The notes beneath the pieces are model-generated. The model searched no databases. It was given only the letters and a program-made list of their open reading frames with translations, and had not been told where the DNA came from. A program made the translations under genes and the position numbers. Shown here piece after piece: positions 43,090 to 51,874 of a stretch of DNA of 64,000 bases (its first letter is position 1; each line of letters opens with the position of its first letter). This stretch comes from G965197555 sp965197555 (GTDB taxonomy: Bacteria; Chloroflexota; Dehalococcoidia; Lucifugimonadales; UBA3495), in the NCBI GenBank assembly GCA_965197555.1, contig OZ240213.1, positions 2,418,001 to 2,482,000 of the forward strand, given 5' to 3'.

Positions 43090-43512
43090 ATGACCCCCTC
43101 CACAGCCCTCTCCGGCCCGGAGCCCAGCCAGGAGGTGAGGCATCTTGCCTACAACCTCTTCGAAAGAGCCAAGGTCGTGTACGCCCTCATGATCGACCAC
43201 GGCTGGCCCTGCTTCGAAGAACCCCTCAAGGAGATATGCGTCACCCTCGACCTGGACGAGGACCGCTCCGTCATCGGAATGAGCCACAACCCCAACCGGT
43301 ACCGCCGGATCCACGAGTCCCTCCAGCGGAACGAAAAAGGGCTCAGGCAGCAGGACCCCGCCCAGATGCCCCGGGACTGCACGATACTCATCCGGCTCGC
43401 CGCCGCCACCAGCTTCCGGATAGCCCAGGTCCTGGAACAGAACCCGGACCTCATCGACCTGGAGGATGAACTGGAGGATGCGCTCGAGGAAGACCCGGAA
43501 GACACCGAGTGA
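43090..43512 (+). CDS. Hypothetical protein, tandem paralogue B
   Basis: 140 residues: AYNLFERAKVVYALMIDHGW, LDLDEDRSVIGMSHNPNRYR, SFRIAQVLEQNPDLIDLEDE, then a very acidic tail. It aligns with paralogue A over about 110 residues. An aaggag site precedes the ATG. The next gene starts two bases after its stop, so it is likely co-translated with the M50 protease. Confidence 0.65.
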   Translation: MTPSTALSGPEPSQEVRHLAYNLFERAKVVYALMIDHGWPCFEEPLKEICVTLDLDEDRSVIGMSHNPNRYRRIHESLQRNEKGLRQQDPAQMPRDCTILIRLAAATSFRIAQVLEQNPDLIDLEDELEDALEEDPEDTE

Positions 43513-43513
43513 C

Positions 43514-44809
43514 ATGGCCCTCTACTACCTGAGCTTCCTCCCCCTTCTGCTCCTCACCCTGACCGTCCACGAGCTGGGACACCTCCTGGCCGCCCGGCTG
43601 CTGCATGTGAAAACCGCCGCCTTCCAGATCGGTGTGGGCCGGCGGCTTGCCTCGTTCCACACCGGCCGCACTCCCATCGCCATAAACGGAAGCACCCTCA
43701 CCCTGGGACCCAAGGACAGGACCCCGGGGCCGAGAGAAAAAGCCTGGGTATACGTCGTCCAGGACCCGAGCGGCACGTACACCGCCACCGCCATCATGCC
43801 CGAAACACGCCCGGGGAAATTGGAACAGGAACACCGGGAGGCCGTCCGGACACAGAACGAGCGGCACATACAGCTCCGGGGCCGGGTCATAGAGAGAAGC
43901 GGAGACCGGATCGTCCTGGCCGACATGGCCTGGAGTCTCCACCTCCTGCCGTTCATGGCGGGCGTACACCTCCCCGAAGACCCCGGACTCCGGGCGAAGA
44001 ACATCTACAACACCGTCTCCTGGCCCCGGCAGATGCTCATTGTCCTCGCCGGACCCCTGGCCAACATGGTCCTCATGGCCGCCACCCTCCTCACCCTCGC
44101 CATCTTCCCAATCACCGCCGCCAACGTCCCCATACTCACCATCACCAGCGTCGCCCCAAACAGCACAGCGGACGCCGGAGGCCTTGAGAAAGGAGACCGG
44201 GTGGTCCAAGCAGGCCCCACCCTCATGCCCAGCAAGGAGAACCTCCAAGCGATGATCCTCCGGGCCGGGCAGCACGGCCGGCCCCTGGACCTGAGGGTCA
44301 TGCGCGGACAGGACTCCATCGGCATGACCATAGAGCCAGACCCCCTCACGGGACGAATCGGAGCAACCCTATCCGAGAACCTGACCAGGCCCGTGACCCG
44401 GCCCAAAGGGCCCAGAGAGGTCCGGGACCGGTTCACCCACCTAAGCGGAGCCTACTTCAGCTCCATCACGTCCCTTCTGGCCGGACTCGGAGCAGACCGG
44501 GAGGGCCCCCCGGAGGCCACCGGGATCCTGCTGGGAGCCCACCAGACGGCGCAGGCCGTCGAATTCGCCGGGCTCAGGGCCTGGCTGGCTGTGATGGGCG
44601 CCTTCACCATGAGCATCGCCCTCCTGAACCTCCTCCCCGTGCCACCCCTGGACGGGTACCGGCTGGTCACCCAGACCATCCAGGCGCTCCGGCACGGAAA
44701 ACCCATCAGCCAGAGGGTGGACCAAGCAATGACCCTGGGCGGACTCATAGCGATCTATTCCGCCGGCCTGTACCTTGTGCTCATTGACATCACCTACCTG
44801 CTCCAATAG
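43514..44809 (+). CDS. Site-2-type intramembrane metalloprotease (M50) with PDZ
   Basis: 431 residues. The zinc motif is VHELGH (His19, Glu20, His23) in the first helix; the third ligand lies in LLPVPPLDGYRLV near residue 378. A PDZ-like domain (about 205-285; ILTITSVAPNSTADAGGLEK, MILRAGQHGRPLDLRVMRG) sits between membrane helices, as in RseP. About 120 residues are inserted between helix 1 and the NTVSWPRQMLIVLAGPLANM helix, more than usual. Such enzymes cut membrane-bound regulators; a substrate may be one of the neighbouring single-pass proteins (inference). All catalytic residues are present. Confidence 0.85.
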   Translation: MALYYLSFLPLLLLTLTVHELGHLLAARLLHVKTAAFQIGVGRRLASFHTGRTPIAINGSTLTLGPKDRTPGPREKAWVYVVQDPSGTYTATAIMPETRPGKLEQEHREAVRTQNERHIQLRGRVIERSGDRIVLADMAWSLHLLPFMAGVHLPEDPGLRAKNIYNTVSWPRQMLIVLAGPLANMVLMAATLLTLAIFPITAANVPILTITSVAPNSTADAGGLEKGDRVVQAGPTLMPSKENLQAMILRAGQHGRPLDLRVMRGQDSIGMTIEPDPLTGRIGATLSENLTRPVTRPKGPREVRDRFTHLSGAYFSSITSLLAGLGADREGPPEATGILLGAHQTAQAVEFAGLRAWLAVMGAFTMSIALLNLLPVPPLDGYRLVTQTIQALRHGKPISQRVDQAMTLGGLIAIYSAGLYLVLIDITYLLQ

Positions 44810-44856
44810 GGACACACGCACAACCAAAAGGCCGGAACAGTGGTAAGGAGCGAACA

Positions 44857-45549
44857 ATGGATTCCCTGCACCTCTACGACTACGTTCCCCACGGCATGGA
44901 CAACCAGACCCTGGAGGTGACCCTCAAGCCCGGACAGTCGATACACGCCGAGAACGGCGCCATGTGCTTCATGGAAGAGGGCATTACCATGTCCACCGGC
45001 GCCGGCCCCAGCCGCGGCCCCCTCGCCCTCTTCAAGCGGCGCATATCCGGAGAGAGCATCCTCATCAACATCTTCACCAACCAGGCCGGCGTCCCCCAGC
45101 ACCTGGGCCTCAACCCCAAAGAACCGGCCCACATCACCCCCGTGGAGCTGGACGCCGGCACGCCGGACCTCATCTGCCGGCAGGGCGGGTTCCTCGCCGG
45201 ACACCCGGACGTGAGGGTGACCGTCGCCGTCGCACCGGCGAAGGCCGCCGTGTTCGGGAAGAGCGACCTGATCATGCAACGGCTGCACGGCTTGGGCCAA
45301 GCCTTTCTGACCGGCAACGGCACCGTGATCAGGAAGGAGCTGGGGCCCGGAGAAACATACCTGGCCGACACCGCCGCCCTCGTGGCGTTCGAGGACACCG
45401 TGGATTACACCGCCCAGCTGCCCAGAGGGCTCAGCAACATAATGTGGAGCAAGGAGAACCTGTTCCTCCTCTCCATACAGGGACCCGGGGCCGTCTGGTT
45501 CCAATCGGCCTCCAAGCCGCCCCCAACCAAAAAGGTCCAGCCCCGGTAG
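44857..45549 (+). CDS. AIM24 family protein
   Basis: 230 residues. It shows the TIGR00266/AIM24 beta-helix pattern: LEVTLKPGQSIHAENGAMCF, SRGPLALFKRRISGESILIN, PAHITPVELDAGTPDLICRQ, QAFLTGNGTVIRKELGPGET and GLSNIMWSKENLFLLSIQGP. Aaggag precedes the ATG. Bacterial members are common but lack a firmly known role. It follows the M50 protease by 47 bases in the same direction. Confidence 0.85.
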   Translation: MDSLHLYDYVPHGMDNQTLEVTLKPGQSIHAENGAMCFMEEGITMSTGAGPSRGPLALFKRRISGESILINIFTNQAGVPQHLGLNPKEPAHITPVELDAGTPDLICRQGGFLAGHPDVRVTVAVAPAKAAVFGKSDLIMQRLHGLGQAFLTGNGTVIRKELGPGETYLADTAALVAFEDTVDYTAQLPRGLSNIMWSKENLFLLSIQGPGAVWFQSASKPPPTKKVQPR

Positions 45550-45729
45550 CTCCCCCAAGCAGGACAGGGCCGCCGCCGGAAACCCGGCCCCGCAATTGCT
45601 GACACCAGGGTGAGGACTTCTCAAGCACCCAACCATACACTCGGTGCAAGACCCGCCCCAAAGGGGCCCCAAGATTCCCAGCAACAAAACAGGATACCTA
45701 ACCTCCCACATGCAAAAAAGGACAACAGA

Positions 45730-46092
45730 ATGAGAGACCAACTCCCCACTCCCAGCCACACCGCCCAGCCAGAGGAACACCGGGCCCAGAGCCCCGCTCA
45801 CCCCATAGACGAAGCCGCCATAGTCCAGGCCCTGTCATATCCCCGGACCCCCTACTTCATCACCACGAGCCTCTACTGGGACTGCGAGTGCAACATCGAC
45901 CACATCAGGCCCGCCGGCATGCCTGCCTGCGAGGAATGCGGCGCGGTCCGAGCTGACCGGCCCGACTCCCGGATCAACGAGGCCCGAAACGCCCGCATCC
46001 ACGTCGACTGGACCGACCCGGAGGTGCTTCCGACCCTGGACGAGCACTCCGCCGCAGACCGGGCCCGCCAGCCGGCGGGGGTAACCCCATGA
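45730..46092 (+). CDS. Zinc-ribbon-like hypothetical protein
   Basis: 120 residues. SLYWDCECNIDHIRPAGMPA, then CEECGAVRADRPDS, gives two Cys pairs that could bind one zinc. The N-terminus is Pro/Gln-rich. Start chosen at ATG 45730 because the in-frame sequence upstream looks non-coding. Stop overlaps the next start (ATGA). Confidence 0.55.
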   Translation: MRDQLPTPSHTAQPEEHRAQSPAHPIDEAAIVQALSYPRTPYFITTSLYWDCECNIDHIRPAGMPACEECGAVRADRPDSRINEARNARIHVDWTDPEVLPTLDEHSAADRARQPAGVTP

Positions 46093-46466
46093 GCATCAAC
46101 AGCCACCAGGAGCCGGAATACCGGATCAAGGACTTCTTCCTCGACCCCGCCAACCACCAAGCGGTGGCTGAAGCGACCATCGTCGCCGCCGGAGGAGACC
46201 ATGCCGTCCATCCCCCGGGCGACTACCACATGCTCCCGGGCCCAGTCCGAAGCCACTTCGTCCAGGCGTTCGACAAAGGAGACGGATTCGGATTGATGCG
46301 GGGCATCCTGGGACTCGACTTCATCGAGCGCATAGCCGTCTACTATCCCGTCTACTCCCGGAAGTCGGCTCGAGCGCCCCATTGCCAGGACCTGGCGGAG
46401 CTCATCCTGGCCCACATCACGAAGTCTGCTCAAGGGCCCCTCACCCTGACCCAGATCACCAGCTAG
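46089..46466 (+). CDS. Hypothetical protein
   Basis: 125 residues, coupled to the upstream gene by a four-base overlap. It reads RIKDFFLDPANHQAVAEATI, HMLPGPVRSHFVQAFDKGDG, and LAELILAHITKSAQG. Soluble, mixed composition, no known domain. Confidence 0.55.
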   Translation: MSINSHQEPEYRIKDFFLDPANHQAVAEATIVAAGGDHAVHPPGDYHMLPGPVRSHFVQAFDKGDGFGLMRGILGLDFIERIAVYYPVYSRKSARAPHCQDLAELILAHITKSAQGPLTLTQITS

Positions 46467-46496
46467 ACACGACCGCAAAACTGCCGGGAGAAGCTA

Positions 46497-46846
46497 TGAA
46501 CGAGTGCAAGTGCGGAATCAGACCCGAGATGGGAGTCGGCGGAGCGGCCGCCCTGCTGTGCCACCACAGCACCCCGGAAGAAATCGAGGCAGTGCAGGTC
46601 CAGCTCATCGACGTCCTCAACAGCCTGTCGGCGAACATCGACCCCGAGCAAATGCTGAGCAAGCCCCTGCAGGAGGTGGCCGAAGGCTACATCCAGAGCA
46701 TCGTCGGAAGAGACTACAATATGCTCACCGCCATGGAGCACAACGTCCTCATGGCGGCGTTTCTAAGGCACGCGAGCCTGGGGCTTCAGGCCCTCCAGAC
46801 CAGCGTAATAGAGAGGACCCAGAGGCAGGCGGGAACCCGGAAATAG
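46497..46846 (+). CDS. Hypothetical helical protein
   Basis: 116 residues: MNECKCGIRPEMGVGG, ALLCHHSTPEEIEAVQVQLI, then helices ending AFLRHASLGLQALQTSVIER. An N-terminal C-x-C plus C-HH might bind a metal. Gggag precedes the ATG. Possibly distantly similar in helical content to the 42694/43090 pair, but I cannot align them. Confidence 0.5.
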
Positions 46847-46904
46847 TGCAGCAACACCGCACAAGACTGATAATTCACCCCTCTTCCCCCGCCGGGAGGC
46901 CAGA

Positions 46905-47528
46905 GTGAAACGGAACCTGATAAGGGCCTGCCTCACCGTCCTGGTCCTCGCTCCCCTGGTGGCCGCCGCCCTGTTCATCATTCTCCGCCAGGGGTCCGGC
47001 GTTGCCGGTTCCCTGCAGGCAACCCCCGGAGACCCTCCGGTCCTGGTCGAGTTCGGGGACTTCCAATGCGTCCACTGCGCCAGGCTCGCCCTGGGCCCCA
47101 TGCGCAGCATCCACCGGGACCTGGTCAGCGCCGGAGCTCTCCGGTTCGAGTACCGCCACTACCCCTTCCTGGGCCCGGAGTCCCTGGAAGCAGCCCTGGC
47201 TTCCGAGTGCGCCCGGGACCAGGGGAAGTTCCACCAGTTCCACGACGCGCTGTACGGGCTCACCATCCGGGGCCTCACCCTCAACCCCGAAGCCCTCGAT
47301 TGGGCCGCCCGGGAAACCGGGCTGGACGCAGCCCCGTTCCGTCAATGCCTCCAGGACCAGACCCACGCCGACAGGGTGGCTCTCCAGAAGAGAGAAGCCC
47401 AACAGCTGGGAGTACGGGGCACCCCCACTCTCTTCCTGAACGGACAGGTCCTCCCCTGGCAGACCCAACAGGAGCTCATGACCCGGCTGGAGCAGGCCAT
47501 CGCCCTCCACCAGCGCGGAGAGAATTGA
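46905..47528 (+). CDS. Membrane-anchored DsbA-like thiol oxidoreductase
   Basis: 207 residues, GTG start behind gggaggccaga. A signal anchor (about 7-27) precedes a thioredoxin fold with active site FGDFQCVHCARL (Cys55, Cys58), helical insertion, and cis-Pro loop GVRGTPTLFLNGQVLP near residue 178. It would act outside the membrane, oxidising or isomerising disulfides, perhaps of the Cys-containing exported proteins nearby (inference). Confidence 0.85.
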   Translation: MKRNLIRACLTVLVLAPLVAAALFIILRQGSGVAGSLQATPGDPPVLVEFGDFQCVHCARLALGPMRSIHRDLVSAGALRFEYRHYPFLGPESLEAALASECARDQGKFHQFHDALYGLTIRGLTLNPEALDWAARETGLDAAPFRQCLQDQTHADRVALQKREAQQLGVRGTPTLFLNGQVLPWQTQQELMTRLEQAIALHQRGEN

Positions 47529-47532
47529 CGGT

Positions 47533-47943
47533 TTGCTTCCCACCGGGATACCACAGCCGCCATGGCTGGTCATCCTGACCCTCAGCACCGTCACCGGAAT
47601 AGTGACCGGATACCAGACAGCAGAGGTACTCCACGACCTCAGTCCGGACTGGAACATCTCACCCGGAGCAGCCCGCGCCCTGGCCATGGGCGCCGGATGC
47701 ACGGCGGGACTTCTCTCCACGCTGGCAGTGGCCACGGCGGCCACCGTAGCTTCGATCATCACAGGATATTGGTGGAGACATCGAAAGGGGGCGGCGCTCA
47801 GCCGTCCCCGCGCCGCCCCCTTGGGGACGGCCGAGACAGCCCAGGAGGAGGATAAGGATGGAGGAAACCATCGAGATCTACGCTGCCGGAGCTTCCCTAG
47901 GGGAACCCGGCCCCGGCGGTTACGCCGCCGTCATCGACCCTGA
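47533..47943 (+). CDS. Membrane protein with two helices
   Basis: Starts at TTG 47533 without a good ribosome site. Two hydrophobic helices: WLVILTLSTVTGIVTGYQTA and ALAMGAGCTAGLLSTLAVAT with VASIITGYWW. The last 30 codons overlap the following gene and are Arg-rich, so the true end or frame is uncertain. Confidence 0.45.
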   Translation: MLPTGIPQPPWLVILTLSTVTGIVTGYQTAEVLHDLSPDWNISPGAARALAMGAGCTAGLLSTLAVATAATVASIITGYWWRHRKGAALSRPRAAPLGTAETAQEEDKDGGNHRDLRCRSFPRGTRPRRLRRRHRP

Positions 47944-48799
47944 CAACCAGCGCCACACCGTACAGGGACACGAGGCCCAGACCAACCGGGAACGGATGGA
48001 GATCACCGCGGTCCTGGAAGCCCTCAGGGTAACCAACGAGATCTCCCCGCCCGGCGGCGTCAAGGCAATCATCCACTCCCGCTCCCAGAACCTCACCGAG
48101 GCCTTCAACCAAGGCTTGATCGCCGGTTGGAAACGGAGGGAATGGAAGAGCTCCCGGGGAGACCGGATCAAAAACCAGGACCTCTGGAAACAGATCCTCG
48201 ACACAGCCGGAGAGCGCAGAATCACCTGCGTCCACCTGAAAAACAGCTCCCAGAGCGAGACAGCAGCGGAGTCCCGCTGGCTCGCCTTCAAGCAGGCCAA
48301 CAGGACCACCGAAGCGCCAGCAGACACCGGGGCCGCCGAAGCGCCGGCAGACACCAAGACCGCCGAAGCGCCGGCAGACACCGGGACCGCCAGGGTCCGG
48401 ACCGACCTCGAAACCGCGCTGCCCGGACTTTTCATCTATTTCCAGTCAGACAACGGAACCGTCGTCACCACCCCCCTCCGGTACATGGGAGACGCCCCCG
48501 TCCGGCTCATGGTCGAAGGGTTCGGCGGACAGTACACCGTCACGGACCAGAACGCCGCCATCAGCGCCCTGAACACCCACCGGGGAGTCTACTGGACCCC
48601 CGGAGAGCAGGACCGGCTCGTGGAGAAAGTCTGCCGGGACCTGGCCGTCGGGCGCGAGGGAGATACCCTGGGGCTCTGGAGCATCGGCGCCGCCCAGCTG
48701 GGAGACGCAATCGTCCGGACCGCCCTCGCGGTGGTCCAGGTCACCAGCCCGCTCACCGTGTGCCGGGCCAGCCAGCTCCAGGAGGGGGAAAGACTGTGA
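47858..48799 (+). CDS. RNase H-fold protein lacking catalytic Asp residues, with extra C-terminal domain
   Basis: 313 residues. Residues 1-145 follow RNase HI: IEIYAAGASLGEPGPGGYAA, TNRERMEITAVLEALRV, AIIHSRSQNLTEAFNQGLI, RREWKSSRGDRIKNQDLWK. The first catalytic Asp (TDG) is Ala10 and the third position (TDSQ) is Arg75; Glu48 is kept. A linker (about 150-178) has three copies of EAPADT. Residues 180-313 are an unassigned domain. It should bind rather than cut RNA-DNA hybrids. Ggaggaggataagg precedes the ATG. The next frame overlaps its stop. Confidence 0.7.
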   Translation: MEETIEIYAAGASLGEPGPGGYAAVIDPDNQRHTVQGHEAQTNRERMEITAVLEALRVTNEISPPGGVKAIIHSRSQNLTEAFNQGLIAGWKRREWKSSRGDRIKNQDLWKQILDTAGERRITCVHLKNSSQSETAAESRWLAFKQANRTTEAPADTGAAEAPADTKTAEAPADTGTARVRTDLETALPGLFIYFQSDNGTVVTTPLRYMGDAPVRLMVEGFGGQYTVTDQNAAISALNTHRGVYWTPGEQDRLVEKVCRDLAVGREGDTLGLWSIGAAQLGDAIVRTALAVVQVTSPLTVCRASQLQEGERL

Positions 48800-48897
48800 G
48801 AACCCTCGTATGCGGAGGCAGGACACTCCAGAATAGAGCCTTCCTGGACAGGGTCCTGGACACCATCGGCCCCACGGAGCCCCCACCTTCCACCTGA
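48796..48897 (+). pseudogene. DUF2493/SLOG-like fragment
   Basis: 33 codons from a GTG overlapping the previous stop: RTLVCGGRTLQNRAFLDRVL, then DTIGP. The V(L/V)VCGGR opening is that of DUF2493 (YspA-related) SLOG proteins, which are about 110-150 residues, so only the first strand-loop-helix remains. Confidence 0.5.
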
Positions 48898-48933
48898 AGG
48901 GGCAAACTGATAAACTCTTGCCAACAAAACCAG

Positions 48934-49182
48934 ATGGAGAAGATCCCCATGTTGACAGCTCTTCTGGTGATAGCCTTGGTCTTCGCTCCAGTCGTGCCAA
49001 TCGTAACGGCAGTCGTACTGGCAGACAGGAGCAACGCCCGCCGAGTGCGTCTACTACGCGAGGAGATGGTGCAATCCGGCATCATCCCAGCTACCGCAGC
49101 TAACCCATTAACCCTGCAAATTCGCAAATGGGGGATTGTGGACTTCTCAAAAATACTGAAGCTAAGATACAAACCAGACTAA
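48934..49182 (+). CDS. Small single-pass membrane protein
   Basis: 82 residues. LTALLVIALVFAPVVPIVTA is one helix near the N-terminus, followed by a basic segment DRSNARRVRLLREEM and a soluble tail. AT-richer than the upstream operon. Unknown. Confidence 0.5.
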   Translation: MEKIPMLTALLVIALVFAPVVPIVTAVVLADRSNARRVRLLREEMVQSGIIPATAANPLTLQIRKWGIVDFSKILKLRYKPD

Positions 49183-49281
49183 GGAACATCGCAAGTAGAG
49201 CGACCGGCAAGGCGTCATTGATGTTGATGCGTCCGGTGGACAGCCGTCGCCGCCGATTCCGGGAGCGGAACGACTGACCAT

Positions 49282-51198
49282 TTAGCCCGGACTCCGGCGG
49301 CCCATCAGACCTCCGAACCCACTCCGGCGACGCCGGTACCGGCCCTCCCCGTCCACCTCATCGTAGTCCGGCCACGACCGGCCAAAATCCCGGAGCTCAG
49401 GACACGTGGACACCACCGTGAGCGAGCTCCCATCGTCGTCATGCCTCAGCCGGGTAAGGGCGGTGTAGAGCAGAGACCGGTCCTGAGGCCTTCCGATGCT
49501 GTCCACGCAGACAACCAACCGGCGGGCCTCCCAGCCCTTGAAACTGTGGAGAGTCGTCGCCTTCAACTTCGGCGTCCCCTGCCGGAAGGCCAGCTTCTGC
49601 CGCCAGGACTCCTCGTCCCCGTCCCCGAAGGTGTGAAGAACCCCCACTCCCTGCCGCTCCAGCTCACGAGCGAACCCCCGGCCCAACTCCCCGCTCTGGG
49701 TGATGAACACCATGTCGGGATAACCCTCTTCCGGAGACAAACCCCGCACCTGGCGTGACGCCTCCCGGCAACACACGTCCACCACGCCCTCCCGGTCCTC
49801 CACCTGGACCCACCGGAGCTCCACCGGGCCGGAGAAGGAGATCTCCGACGGCAGGTCAACCTCCTCATTCCCCATGAAGCTCTCAACGTACCGCTCCAGG
49901 ACGGGCTTGATTCCCAGGGGCAGACGGTACACCGTCTCGAGATTGAACCAGGGGCCGCTGAACCCTGCCCCACTCATCGCATCGTCAGTCCAACCGTGGG
50001 CCCGGCCGTAGATGTCCTGGGTTCTGTCCGCCGCGAGGAACATCTCCCCTCCGGAAACCAGGGAACAACGGAGGGTCTCCCACCAGAGCGGACTGAAGTC
50101 CTGCCCTTCGTCCACCAGAACGGCGTCGTAGAGCCCGGCGCCCGGACGCTCCGACCGGTAGACCTCCCGCACCAGCTCCGGCAACTGCTGGTCCAAGACC
50201 CCGTCCCTGGAATACAGACGCCAGAGCTCCCGGTATTCCGCACCCATCCCCGCGCTCTCGCAGACCCGCCGGCACCAGTGGTGAAAGTTCAAAAACTCTA
50301 TCCGCCGGCGCACCGGCTCCCGGCCCGTCCGTCTCCGGACGGCGAGCCCCATGAGGTAGTTCATCAGGGTCACGTTGAAACAGACCACCAGTACCCGGGC
50401 CCCCATATCGGCCAACTCGGCGGCCCTCGCCGCAACCGACACGCTCTTTCCGGACCCCGCCGGGCCCCGGACCCGGCGGAAACCGCCCGAAGTCCGAGTC
50501 GTCACAAGCTCCCGCTGCCGGTCGTTAAGCGCCAGAGGCTCCAGCCCGTCCTCATCGGAGCCCACCGGACCCCGGAGCCACTGCCGGAACACGTCCGCAT
50601 CAATCCCCGACATCCGGCTGTCCGCAGGCGCGCCGGAGGCAGGAAAGATGCGCTCCAGGCTGCCGGAGGCCAGATCCTCCGCCCCCGCCACCGGGTAGAG
50701 ACGGTTGAACTCCCGCTCCTCCTGCCGCTTCAGACCGCTGAAGAGAGGATAAGCCTTCCTCCGGGAAACCCCGGGGAGTATCACCCCGGCGGTGATGACG
50801 CCGAACCCACCCTGGTCCGGGAGACCCGGACAGTAGATGTTGTAGATCTCATCCTTCGCCCTCCTCACCCTGGCGACAGGATTCTCATGGTCCACGCTCA
50901 CCTCCCGCCCCTCAGGGCCGGGAACCATGAGCAGCGGCGGCTGTCCGGGGCCCCCGGGCCGGAAGCTTCTGGAACCCAGCCCGTCGTCCCATTCCATCAC
51001 CTGAAAGACACCTATCCCGACCTCCGGCTTGAACAGGACAAAGTCCGGCTCCAACCCGTTCAGGTAGGGATGAAAGTATATCTCCCAAGAGCGGTCCAGC
51101 CTCTGCTGAAACACCTCAAGGACCCGTAGCTCATTGGAGGTCGGAGCCCTTGGCAACTCTGAGAACCGCTCCGCCGGCGGATCAATGGTTCGGACCAT
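49282..51198 (-). CDS. NERD-domain UvrD-type helicase
   Basis: 638 residues. The N-terminal nuclease-related part has WEIYFHPYLNGLEPDFVLFK and VGIGVFQVMEWD, the NERD pattern, though the E-x-K lysine is not evident. Superfamily 1 helicase motifs follow: Walker A VRGPAGSGKSVSVAARAAEL (near residue 245), Walker B AVLVDEGQDFSPLWWETL, and C-terminal LKATTLHSFKGWEARRLVV and LYTALTRLRHDDD. It should move on single-stranded DNA or act in repair or defence. It stands alone on the minus strand, divergent from the lipoprotein at 51358. Confidence 0.82.
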   Translation of the reverse strand: MVRTIDPPAERFSELPRAPTSNELRVLEVFQQRLDRSWEIYFHPYLNGLEPDFVLFKPEVGIGVFQVMEWDDGLGSRSFRPGGPGQPPLLMVPGPEGREVSVDHENPVARVRRAKDEIYNIYCPGLPDQGGFGVITAGVILPGVSRRKAYPLFSGLKRQEEREFNRLYPVAGAEDLASGSLERIFPASGAPADSRMSGIDADVFRQWLRGPVGSDEDGLEPLALNDRQRELVTTRTSGGFRRVRGPAGSGKSVSVAARAAELADMGARVLVVCFNVTLMNYLMGLAVRRRTGREPVRRRIEFLNFHHWCRRVCESAGMGAEYRELWRLYSRDGVLDQQLPELVREVYRSERPGAGLYDAVLVDEGQDFSPLWWETLRCSLVSGGEMFLAADRTQDIYGRAHGWTDDAMSGAGFSGPWFNLETVYRLPLGIKPVLERYVESFMGNEEVDLPSEISFSGPVELRWVQVEDREGVVDVCCREASRQVRGLSPEEGYPDMVFITQSGELGRGFARELERQGVGVLHTFGDGDEESWRQKLAFRQGTPKLKATTLHSFKGWEARRLVVCVDSIGRPQDRSLLYTALTRLRHDDDGSSLTVVSTCPELRDFGRSWPDYDEVDGEGRYRRRRSGFGGLMGRRSPG

Positions 51199-51357
51199 AG
51201 GACAGACCCCCTTCTGCAGAAAGTATCCCTTGGAACCAGCTTAGACCAAACGGCCCGAAGCCCGTTTGAACAGAAACAAAAACGGGAGATATATCCCAAA
51301 CGGAAAGAGCAACAGAAAAGGGACACTCTTAGAAGACGACCCGGCAAGGAGAGACCC

Positions 51358-51816
51358 ATGACTTCCTGGAAACCCATAACTTCCTGGAAACCCATAACTT
51401 CCTGGAAACTCAGCCTCCTGACCCTCGTCCTGCTGGTCACCCCCATGCTGGCGGCAGGATGCCAGCATGGGGGCCAGAACCAGCTCAACCCAACCCCCGC
51501 CTTCGGGGTCAGCGAACCCATCACCGCATCCCAGATGTGGGAGATCTTCCAAGCACGGCCCGGGACCCTAGCCGCCGACCGGTACAAGAACCGTTGGGCG
51601 GTGATCGAAATCGACAGGCTATCGACAGTCACCGCGGACGGAAAGGCGATACAGAGAATGCCCGGGACCCTCCAGGCCCTGGAGTTCAGGTTCAACTACC
51701 CCGAGGACGCGGACAAGGTGGACGATGGAAACGATAAGGTCCTCTGCAACATCCGGGGAGTCAACCTGACCCAGACCACCCTCATATTCCAATACTGCCG
51801 GCCCTGGACCGGGTGA
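51358..51816 (+). CDS. Lipoprotein with OB-fold-like domain
   Basis: 152 residues. The N-terminus contains three copies of TSWKPI encoded by an 18-bp tandem repeat (51360-51413), then LSLLTLVLLVTPMLAAGC, a lipobox. The domain reads QMWEIFQARPGTLAADRYKN, RWAVIEIDRL, VLCNIRGVNLTQTTLIFQ, resembling tRNA_anti-like OB folds found in exported proteins. The repeats lengthen the n-region of the signal. Confidence 0.65.
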   Translation: MTSWKPITSWKPITSWKLSLLTLVLLVTPMLAAGCQHGGQNQLNPTPAFGVSEPITASQMWEIFQARPGTLAADRYKNRWAVIEIDRLSTVTADGKAIQRMPGTLQALEFRFNYPEDADKVDDGNDKVLCNIRGVNLTQTTLIFQYCRPWTG

Positions 51817-51874
51817 CCCGGCCACACCGGAATAAAGCCGCAAGCCAGAAACTAACAGCCACCGCGTCATCACG

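Noticed and set aside
49996..51129. Long plus-strand frame opposite the NERD/UvrD helicase
   Set aside because: The minus strand has all helicase motifs; this frame is Pro/Arg-rich shadow.
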